Source: Uloborus plumipes (taxonomy: Eukaryota > Arthropoda > Arachnida > Araneae > Uloboridae). Taken from it: 64,000 nucleotides of DNA. Under the pieces are notes generated by a model that made no database searches, was not told the DNA's origin, and worked only from the letters and a program-made list of their open reading frames with translations. How positions within the stretch are numbered: the stretch's first letter is position 1; each line of letters opens with the position of its first letter. The stretch is from contig JAXGGA010004720.1 of the NCBI GenBank assembly GCA_038373865.1, positions 1-64,000 of the forward strand. The letters are read 5' to 3'. Below are positions 1-11,000 of the stretch, one piece after another. The translations under genes were made by a program, and so were the position numbers.

Positions 1-345
1 CAACATAAAGTGCAACTTCTAACTGTACCCTTATAAAAATATTACATCATATTTTATAAAATGACGTAAATGTGCTTACCTTTTTACCAACTTCAAAGTG
101 TCTGGCTGCGCAAGGCCAGCGTGCAAAGTGTCTGGCATTGTAAGGTTTAACTTCTAATGGCACCCCTTACAACATATTAAAAAATTACGCTTTATAAAAT
201 GACGTAAATTTGCTTACATTTTTACCGACTTCAAAGTGTCTGGCTGCGCAAGGCCAGCGTGCAAAGTGTCTGGCATTGTAAGGTGTAACTTCTAACAGTA
301 CGCCCTACAACATATTAAAAAATTACGCTTTATACTATGACGTTT
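1..345. repeat. Tandem repeat, 138-bp unit
   Basis: About 2.3 copies of a unit containing CAAAGTGTCTGGCTGCGCAA and CTTTATAAAATGACGTAAAT. The matching points are at 91 and 229. The array may extend left of the window. Confidence 0.85.
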
Positions 346-1201
346 TTGGGTAGCAGTTTTACGTACCTTTGCTACCTGTTTCCCGCCAAAGCCAGCGTGA
401 CTCAGCTTAACGAATAGCGAACCGTTCGCACATACTGTGGTGTGCTTACGCAGAAAAATTTCGTGCCTTTATAAAATGACGTAGGTCTGGCACTCATGGG
501 CTCTTGCTCTATAAAATATTTTAGTATTTTACGTTAAGGAAGAAAGTTTACGGTGGTGGAGTAGCAGAGGATTTTTTTTCTGAAGATTCTCCTTCAACTA
601 CTTTTAAAATGTTTTGAAAACTAATTTTTGTATTTTTTTTCAAATTTAAGCTTAGGAGTGAACACTTCTCGCTTTTTATTGCAATCTGAACTTGCGTTTT
701 AAAGTATCTTTCGATACCGTACCGGTACAAGAAAAGTAAAAAAAAAAAAAAAAGCTGAAACTTTTCTTTGTCACAAAAACTGCCTGCGATATACATAGAT
801 CTAATATAAAGAGATTCACAGTTTCTTAGAGAAAGCCACTGACAGCCATTGAACGCGCGAAACTTGAAGTAAACGGGCAAAAGCGAAGCCTACACGGATG
901 CATCCACTGGAGATCAGTGAATCAACGCTGTTTGTATCACAGTCGTCTGCATCAAGAATTGTTCCCGCACTTGCGCTAAGCCACGCGCTTACGTTTCTTG
1001 GACACTTGCCCGTCTATTTAATAACTTTCGGTTACTCATGGAACTTGTCTCTTGTCGAGTATCTAGTTAATATTACATCTATGGAGTTATAGTCATTCAA
1101 AGAAAGGACACAATTTTTAGAGACACTGCATAGACTCTAATTTCGAAAGCAAGTAACGACATACAATACTCATACTCAGTTTTTCCCAGGCATCTTCAAA
1201 G
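346..1201. other. Region upstream of the oxidase
   Basis: No convincing coding exon. Contains a diverged piece of the preceding repeat near 470 (TTATAAAATGACGTAGG) and an A-rich run near 738. It should contain the oxidase promoter. Confidence 0.4.
1176..1201 (+). promoter_or_regulatory. Possible initiator and short 5' UTR of the oxidase
   Basis: TCAGTT at 1176-1181 resembles the arthropod initiator and would give a 5' UTR of about 25 nt. The same stretch also resembles a splice acceptor (TTTTTCCCAG), so a spliced 5' UTR is an equal alternative. No TATA box is evident at the expected distance. Confidence 0.25.
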
Positions 1202-1264
1202 ATGAATATCGTGGCTGCACTACATCTTCTGTCTTGCATTCTCTCTATTTGTGATGCTTATACG
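1202..1264 (+). CDS. Oxidase exon 1: signal peptide
   Basis: Encodes 21 residues beginning [19 protein letters not shown], a short N-region followed by a hydrophobic core and a small -1 residue (Ala19), typical of a cleavable signal peptide. It ends at ACG|GTAAGG in phase 0. It joins exons 2 and 3 in one open frame, which is the reason for choosing this ATG over the one at 1517. A splice-acceptor-like tract lies just upstream (TTTTTCCCAG ending near 1190), so a 5' UTR intron is possible. Confidence 0.72.
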
Positions 1265-4200
1265 GTAAGGGTAGAAATTTTGATTTATTTTTCTCCTTTT
1301 GTTATGATTTACATATATAAATTGAGCATAATCATTATCAATGGTTTCATGTTGCAGTTGTCCATAGAAAATAACAGAAAAGATCGTTCTATCCAAAGGT
1401 ACAACATTTCAACAATACATGAGATTTTAGTAAAATGTGTCAACTGTATTAGTTACACATTTTCTTATGACATTTTCTTTTATTTGAATTAAACTTTCAG
1501 GTTAGACAATTCTTACATGAGCACCATCAAAGACTACGAAGAATATGCCGGGGCGTACATGGACGGACAATCCAGAGATTATTATAACGGTGCAGCACAT
1601 CACATGTTGACTCTCAAGGATAATGAAGATGCATTTGCCAGGTATGGGGCTAAAGTTCTATTCATTAGATCGTTTTTGCTCCACCATGCAACCGTTTTGC
1701 AAACTAACTTAGTTCCCGTATTGCTACAAGAAAGATAATTAAATTCTGAAGATTTTTGTAATTTTTTGATGGCAGGATATAATTTTATTTTTGAAATCAT
1801 TTTTCTACGAAAATAATAAATAAGGGGTCCTGGCGGCGTTGTATGTCTGCGCGTCACTTTAGAAAGCCCAGGACGGCGGGTTCGATTCCCGCCCTCGCTC
1901 TGGTTGTAACTTCCTTCTCCGTGAGCGTAAACTCTGTCCTGTACTATGTATCTGTCTTGTACTATCTGTCATATTGGACGTGAGTTCATAAACGGGTCCT
2001 GTGTGACCAAGTACACGAGCTCGAAATATGTGTTGTAAATAAATAAACAAATAATAAATAAATAAATAAATAAATAAATAAAGTCTAAAATAAAATAATT
2101 AGGATTGACACAATGCCCAAATTTTGAAACTGGATGCCCGAATCGGTGAATTTGTATTATATAATAAAGATTAACCAGCGTAATTTTTTTAATTTTTGTT
2201 TTATAAACGTAACTAATCCCATTGTCTTCTGAATGGTTCACATAATGCGATGCAAGATTCCTTTCTTTTTTTTAACAGTTGACATTAATGGTGGCCTAAA
2301 AAGATTATTCCTAATTACTCCTTCTTTGCAGATATCGCATCCGTCCACGTATGCTCCGCAACGTTGCTTATCGTAACATGAGTCTCACAATATTCGGGCA
2401 ACATTTGAAAATGCCGATCGGTGTATCGCCCGTTGCTTTCCAGAGGATGGCTCACGCTGACGGAGAAATAGGCACATCCAGAGGTCAGTACTGCCGTGGG
2501 CAGGTAAAGGGCAGTAACTGCAAATTTTTCGATTTTCATTTTTTTGCATTTTTGAAATCTGTGTTACGTTAGTTTTATGGTACAAGCATCTTTTTATGGT
2601 TTCCGATGAAAAAAAAAACTTTTTTGACCAATGGTAATTAGCAGTAACTGCAATTTTCGTTACTTTGGGCAGGTAAACGGCAGTATCTGCATGTCTGCAG
2701 GATGAACATAATATGAATCGCTGTGCAAAAGCCGCAAGCCGCAAAAACCGTTTTTCTTTGTACCTAAACTGAGCGAAAGGAGGGGTGCCCTAATGGGAGG
2801 TCACGGGAGGTCATTGGTTGCACTTGAATGTTCCCAGCAAAGTCTTTTATTCCTTTTTGGGGTGAATCAGTGTTAATATCAATGCAGACTGAAGTGATGT
2901 AAATTGGCGTTACCGCTTGGTGATATATCGCCAAGCTTTTGGTAGCCAAGTGCTTGTCGCCAACTAGGCGACAAATTTGGCGAAAAAAATTATTTTATGA
3001 GTTTGTGTTCAATTTAGCGCTATTGCCGGTATTTTGCGAAAAATCCACTGAATGATGCTAAAATCGGCGATATTTAGAAAATGAATCGTTGTAAATCATT
3101 TTTTGCATTGTTTCGTGGCACATTAAGAGCGTAAATGTTTGAATTGTTATCTTGCTCATTCCAAGCACTATTTTAAAACTTAAGGCATCTACTAAGAAAT
3201 TTACACGTAGAAGGAAGTAGTGTGGGGTAAATACCAGATTTTTTTCTTTCAAATAAAGTTTCTCTCCACTAGCAGACAATATTTTTCACGATTTCAAAGA
3301 TACACAAACCAAACTTGGCAGACGACAAACAAAAACGCAGCAATGAAATGATTTTCTTAACATTGTTTTGTTTTCTTTTAATAACGATTGCTTTCATACA
3401 AACAGACAATAGTTTTTGCAGTTTAATCTCTAGCTGTTGCATTTTTACTTTCTTCTATATCTATTATATAGAAGAAAGTATTGGTTTCGTGAAAATTTTC
3501 GAATGTCGAATTTTGACGGATTTGCACGTTTTGAGGTGCGCTGAGTCCATTTCGACCATTTTTGGAAAATGTCTGTCTGTGTGTCTGTGTGTGTGTGTGT
3601 CTGTGTGTGTGTGAGTCTGTATGTGTGTGACCAGTTTTTGTGGCCGCGCTAGAGCAAAAACTACTGCATGAAATCGAACAAAAATTTTTTCACATATGTA
3701 CCACCATGCGAACTGGTGCACCTGACTTTGTTAAGCGAATTCCTCCAAGGGGGGTGGAGCAATCGCACGTGTTCTGCGCGTGGGTGATTGCTATATCTCA
3801 GGAAGTAACCGGCGGAATCAAACGAAAATTGGTCCATAGGTAGACCCTAGCAAGTACAGATGCTGATTCAATTTGCGTGTCAGTATCTTGAAGGGGGGTG
3901 GAGAAATCGCACGTGTTCTGCGCGGGGGTGATTGCTATATCTCAGGAAGTAACAGGCGGAATCAAACGAAAATTGGTCCATAGGTAGACCCTATTGAGTA
4001 CAATCGCTGATTCAATTTGTGTGTCAATATCTCAAAGGGGGGTGGAGCAATCAAAATTGCTTATTGTGTCATTGCACCTACTGTATCTCGAGAAATATTG
4101 CTGAGATTTGAATGAAATTTGGAATAACACTAACCCAATAAGGAAGCAAGCATCGATTAAATTTTGGCGCCAATCGCCCCAGGGGGAGGGTGGGGTGATT

Positions 4201-7200
4201 TTTGCGCTTAGTCAACAATGCGAAAAATCAATTCATTAAAAATCGCTTTCACGCTATTTAATTATCAAAACAGCTGAAAACTTTCAATGATTTGAAATTT
4301 TTAACTGTTGCCAATTTCTTTTTACTAACAAATAAAATGTTTGCAATTAATCTAAACAAGGCTTTTGCAATGATTTCCAATCATTGCAAAAGCATTGATT
4401 CTGCATTGATTCTGCATTCATTGATTCTGCATTTGCAGGGTTATTACGATAATTGGGAAATTGGAGCTATTTCCAATTATTCGGGCGAGTACGTATTTTA
4501 TTTTGTAACTGGAATTCATAAGATAGATATAGAAGAAAGTTTCGTGATGGCCACGACAGCTAGTTAATAGTACTATGAAAAAAATCGTCAGCACAACAAG
4601 CATTTCAAGCGCTCTTTTTCTCAAAGTGATTTCTTGTTTTGAAGCAAAGTACAAAGCATTAACTGATTTGTAGTAATTTTAAAACATCTGGTGTGAACGC
4701 CACACTTTTTCCTTTTACGTTTAAATTCCATAATAAATGCCTCAAGTGTTAAAATAGTGCATTAGAATGAGCAAGATAACAATTCAAACATTTACACCCC
4801 CAGTTTGTCACGAATCAATGCAAAATAATGTTTTACAATGATTTATTTTCTAAATATCGCCGATTTTAACATGATTCAGTGAATTTTTCGCAAAATGTGC
4901 CCAATAGCGCCAAGTTAAATCCAAATTTAAAAAAAAATATATTTTTTTTTTCGCCAAATTTGTCGCCAACTTGGCGGCAAACACTTGGAGACCAAAAGTT
5001 TGGCGATATATCGCCAAGTGGTTGCATCAAATCATATCAATCAATCTGCATTGAAATTAACATTGATTTAACCCACAAAGGGGTAAAAGACCCCCTTGAG
5101 AACATTCGAATGCAACCACAAAGGGAGGTGCACAACTAGACTACCCTCAGAGCCTACATACCAAACTAGAAGCTTCTACGGCAGACAGTTTTTGAGTTAT
5201 GCGACATACATATTAGGGATGCACCGATTAATCGGCAATACCGATTAATCGGCCATAATCGGCAAAATCGGTCCGATTAATCGCAGGAAAAAATATTTCT
5301 TGAATATTATTTTGTAAAGTAAACCTTTACTAAGAAATTGTGATGAATAATTTTATTAACAGTAATAATAATCCTCACCGTTGATGTAAAGTTACTAATA
5401 ATTGAAAAATTGAAACTGAAAGAACTTCAAATTTTGGATTGCTCACCACACAGACTCCCCTCTTTTTTTTTTAATTTTCATGTCTAGTTTACATAATTAG
5501 CAATGTGTTAATACAATATTATTGACAATAATATGAAAATTAGTTCAGAGAAATTTGATAAATTTTGAAATTATTTTGGGAAAATTAGGAAAATGGAAGA
5601 AAAAATTAGGAACTATTTCAAAAGTTAGAATTGCAAAAAAAAAAAAAAAAAAACGAAGAAAAACTGTAACGGTGAAATTGGTATTACTGAAAAGAACCAT
5701 TTTAATCATTAGTCGGCTCGACCGATTAATCGGCCGATTATCAACTGCCGATTAATCGGTAATCGGCCAATTTGCTTTTTGGTGCATCCCTAATACATAT
5801 ATACATACGCGCATACATACAACATACATACGCACATACATACACACATACATACATTCGCACATACATAAGTACATACAGACGTCACGGGAAAATTCGT
5901 CGTAATTAACTGGGGCATGGTCGAAAAGGATATTTCGGCTGTTTATATGTTAGCAGGTACATATGCACGTCCTGATAGGTCGAAAAAACTATTCAACATT
6001 CATTAGGTGATGAGCAAAATCAAAATTTAGACCGAATTTTGAGTGAAATTTTCTTTGTGATCACAATACTTCCTTTACTAAGTAAAAGGAAGTAAAAATG
6101 GCTGAAGAATCAACAAGTTTTGCTTCATATTTTGCATAATACAATACAGTTTCATTATATTTTTTAATTATATTTCGCGTTCGTTTATATTAAATCTATA
6201 TCAAGTGGATACACGGTATTTATGTATATTTTTAAATAAAACATATCATTCACAATGCAATAATGTATTTCGTAATAACATATCTACTCCGCATGCTGTC
6301 GAATATGTAAATACTGGACATTTAGTAGCCTATTGTGCAGCTACTGCCGACTGCCAGTCAATTCCGCATGACAATTAGAGTGAAAAAGGCAGGTAAACGG
6401 CAGTATCTGCTTTACCTCTCTCTGCGCTTGCAAAATCAAAATTCATCCGATTACCCAAAAAATATATCGGTATAAACATATAGTATCGCCTATGTTCGAA
6501 GTTCAATGTTTTATTGATCTTTGTGGGAAATCAAAAACGCGTTTCTTCAAATATCTCGAAAACTCTTTTTTGCATGTACTGTCGTTTACCTGCCCACGGC
6601 AGAGTAGTTTTGAAGCATTCTAACGAAAGCCTAGGGGCTACATATTTTTTTAACAGTAATAAATCCTTCGTAACATCGTGCTTGTAGCGATGCATTTACC
6701 AGGCCTGCGGAGTCGGAGACGGAGTCGGACTGATTTTGGACCAAAGGAGTCGGAGTCGCTGAAAAACATGTCGACTCCGACTCCGACCACCTCCGATTTG
6801 GATGAAATTTTATGGAGGTGAAAACATATCTTTGAAACTAATATATACAAACTTTCGGCGTCCAATATCCAAATCCTAAGCATCTAGGATCATTAAAAAG
6901 AGCTTCAAAATGGCAGGTCTGCTTTGTGAAACGAGTTGCTATGTTTGGGCTTATGCAGGTGAATAAAAAATATTTGCAGAAAAAATGCAATGTGTTCAAA
7001 TAAAGTCTGGCCATTTAACAAGAAAAGGATTAGTTTTGTACGGAGTCAAATGACAAGAGCGGTACTTGTCTTTTGCTCTGGAGAAATTGGACTTTTTGGG
7101 AGGTCACAGTGACCTCCGAGAATTGAGCTAAATGTGATGAAATTACCTGCGAGAATTCTTAAGAAAATTGAACTTTTTGAGATGTCACAATGACCTCCCA

Positions 7201-8039
7201 TGACCTCCAACTGGGATACCCCATCTTGCTACTCCCCTCTCCTTAAAGTGAGTCCTGTCTATGACCATGAATAAAAATGAAACTTTTAAAAATGGACTTA
7301 ATATTTCAACCTTTGTTTAGGGTTTTTCCCTCTTCACATTTGGGTAAAAAAAAAAAATAATAAAAAAAGCAAGAGTTGGGAGTCGGAGTCGGAGTTGGAA
7401 ATTTTAAAATCCCGGAGTCGAAGTCGACCATTTTTCTTCCGACTCCGCAGCCCTGGCATTTACACTGAGATAAACATAAAGTCGAGCAGTGGTTTCCAAT
7501 CCTTTTTGTCCCGCAAACCCCTTCTGGAACCTGACCGAAGTTGGCGAACCTCTTGTGCACTAAATAAGGAGTAACAAGGCACAGCTCCCTCCGCTTCATT
7601 CATAATGAAATTTGGGAGGATTTTTTTAGGTTGAGAAGTAATAGTTTATAACAAGAAAAAATATACAGAAGTACAAACATTGCCTTATGCCAAAGTTTTA
7701 GCTAAAAATAATTGCGAAACAAATTTAACAGAACAAATCCTTGTGATAATTCTTTGAGGTTTAGTTTTCTTCAGAAAAAATAATCTTAACAGGATAGAAG
7801 TAGAACAAAGAATTCCATAGAAACGTATCCAAGAGAGAAATAAAATTTAGAATTTCGTTTCCTGACGCAACAGTGCATTTATTTATAACACTTAATCGGA
7901 AAACTATTAAAAAATGATCCTTAAAAATGTCTTTTATATAAATTGTCTCAGGATAACTGTATGATATTTTATTTATTTATTATTTTTTAGTAAAATTAAT
8001 TGATGAAGAAAAGCGCTCGAACTTGAGATTTCAGCTTGG

Positions 8040-8070
<31 letters not shown>

Positions 8071-11000
8071 ATGTTAAAATTCCGCCTTTACAATGTCATT
8101 TTCATGGCCTCCTATTTTACAACTCGCCCCCAACCACCGGTTGGGAACTGAGAAGTAGAATATCGCAAATCCGCCAGAAACGAGCTGGTGGAAAAACGGA
8201 TAAACTTAATTTGCCTTTACATAGAACTCAAAACTTCCAGTTTTCTCATCACTTGTGGCATCATCCTCAATTTAAGGAATTTGTTTTTTGCAAGGTTTTT
8301 ACAAATGCATTCCGACATGTTGCATTCATCTGCACCGGGTGTTGTGCCGCCTTATTAGTTTAATCCAGGATCCTGAGAATGATGTTGAACAATTTTTATA
8401 GCTGGAACAAATAAATGGGCCTACTATTGTCCTGTTCCTCGTGTTTCAGGTCGTCTGAGATCTCTACCAGTGACACTTTTAACTAAAATGATTTTCGCTT
8501 CTGAACAAATTTTCTGATGTGAACCCATTTCTTTTTTCTTTTATTTCAAAAACAAATTTTTAAAGTATAAACGAACTTTTAGCTCACCCAGTACTGTGTG
8601 TGTGCTTCCAAATTAAAGGACACGTAATCCCAGGTCACTCGTAACATAATTTTGCAACTTCTACCATGTCATAAAAACAATACGTATTTTAGCTTTTTCT
8701 AGAAAGCTGCGCCTTCCTCGAACCGTAATTATACACTGCTCGACATTGTAAATGCAACACCAAGAAGGAGTGGTCAGAAATTCATGCAAATTTTACCGTA
8801 GACGCACGTCACTGAGTTATGCAAATAATATGAAATGCGCAGCTCTCCGACGCACGTGAAGTAAGATATAAGAGAATGAAGTTGAAAAGTGGCCTATGTT
8901 CATGTTGGTTTTTCTGCCAGACTAATTATCGGAGAAATATTGTTTTTGTCTCGAAGGATACGTGTGATAGGAGGAAATGCCATGCCGTCCTCAACGAAGA
9001 CACTTCCAGTATATAGACGACTTTACAAGGGGTATGGTGATCGGACTGAGAAGGGGATGTTGGTCCATACGTCAAATTGCAGCTGATACCCACATGGATG
9101 CAAGCACTGTGCATCGGCTGTGTCGGAGATGGTTGGAAAGAGGAAATGTAGCCACATTGAGGGGTGCAGGTGCAGCCAGAGTGACGTCAGACCGCTTGGA
9201 TCGACGGATTCACCGACAAGCTGTGGCGGACCCGCAAGTCACTTGTACATCGATTATGCAGCACGTGTAAGGTACCCTGGATGTTCCTGTGTCGACCAGA
9301 ACCATTTCCCGTCGACTGGTTGCACGTGGCCTGCAATCACGGCGCCCGCTAAGAAGACTGCCATTGACCTCACAGCACAGACTCCAACGTTTGGAATGGT
9401 GCCGGACCAGAGCGACGTGGATGGCAGAATGGCAAACCGTAGTGTTCTCAGATGAATCCCGCTTCTGTTTGTCCAGCGATGGTCATCGCATACGTGTGTG
9501 GCGTCGACGTGGAGAAAGATCGAATCCGGCAGTAACTGTGGAACGTCCCACAGCGCGACAACGTGGCATAATGGTTTGGGGCGCTATTGCATACAATTCC
9601 GTATCACCTCTAGTTCGTATTCGGGGCACTATGACGGCCCAACGATATGTAGATAATGTACTGCGGCCGGTGGCAATCCCCTACCTTCAGGGTCTGCCAA
9701 ATGCAATTTTTCAACAGGATAACGCCCGGCCTCACAGTGCTCGAATCAGCCAACATGCTCTACGAGGTGTACAGATGCTTTCCTGGCCACCATACTCTCC
9801 TGACTTGTCACCAATCGAACATGTGTGGGGCGTGATTGGACGCCGTTTGCAGAACCTGTCACTGCCTCGTTCAGAGGACGAACTGTGGCAAATGGTTGAA
9901 AGGGAATGGAGTGCCATCCCTCAGGACACCATCCGCAGGCTTATTGACTCCATGCCTAGACGTGTTTCTGCGTGCATCGCTGTCCGCGGTGGTCCTACTT
10001 CTTACTGAGCCGACGCCGTCCTCGCTCTAAATTTTGCTTATTTATTTTGAAATAAATACCACTTATTGTTCCATGCTGTCTCTGTCTTCTTACCAAATTT
10101 CATCAATTTCTGACCACTCCTTCTTGGTGTTGCATTTTCAATGTCGAGCAGTGTATCATCGTTGAAAACTTACAGACACATAACCTCAAAAGCATGTGCA
10201 AAACTGATCCTCTGAAATCTGGGGATGTGAACCTACCATGGATACTCTGTAATGTTACCGGTATTAAAATTGTGTATTACTGCTGTTTCGAGCTTTCAGT
10301 GGAGGGAACTAGTCTCACAAGTGATCAGCTTTCCCCACTCATAACTTCCACCCTCATAACTTCCCACCAATCCAACGAACTTTGATTTAGTGAATACAAG
10401 AATCTCTTTGATCACGTTTAATTAGTTAATGCCTTTCTAAGGCTGATGAAAGTTTAATACATCAATGCCAAAATATGGAAGAATACTGCTCCTTCAGGCC
10501 TGTCCTTTTTGAATTTTTCATGGGCAGCTGGGGGCCATAGAGTGGATACTCAATAGAAATTATACTACGAAGGAAACAAAAACGACATCCATTTAAAAAT
10601 TCATCAGAATCGAATCCTAAGGTGGAGGGGGGGGGGGTGTCTTGAACCCCTAAACAACGGGCCTGCTGCTCTCCACCAAATATGGAGGTGAGTGGGTTGG
10701 GGCTAGGAGTTGAATCAAATATTTTCCCTTGGCCATGAACTCTCAACGACTTTCTTTTCTTTAACACGTCGTTGTCGATAAATTGCCCCTTTGCCAAATC
10801 TCTCAGGAATACCTGTTAAACTATGCTGATTGAAGATAAGAAACTTGTTTAACATTACGCGCAGGAGCTGCAGCGGACGCGTTAATACACATCAACCTCA
10901 AAACAGCGTTTATGCAGCCCTAATAGATAAAAATGTCCTTATAATAAGTTAACAAATAGGGCCACAATTGCCTTATGACGGGTAATGACCGATATAGCGA

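Larger units (their letters stand above)
2491..6602. mobile_element. Nested DNA transposon, 4.1 kb, non-autonomous
   Basis: The ends are inverted: CTGCCGTGGGCAGGTAAAGG on the left and its reverse complement (with mismatches further in) on the right. The flanks carry AGTA on both sides (2487-2490 and 6603-6606), a probable 4-bp target duplication. The subterminal motif GGCAGGTAAACGGCAGTATC recurs at about 2669 and 6389. The interior holds a second long-inverted-repeat element and a hAT MITE. No transposase frame is seen. Confidence 0.65.

Noticed and set aside
548..880. 110-codon minus-strand frame near the oxidase promoter
   Set aside because: Driven by poly-Phe/Lys low complexity, with no motif.
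1870..1900. Possible tRNA gene (good B box)
   Set aside because: No A box or acceptor stem pairs with it at tRNA spacing, and it is followed by a unique body and an (AAAT)n tail, so it is a SINE.
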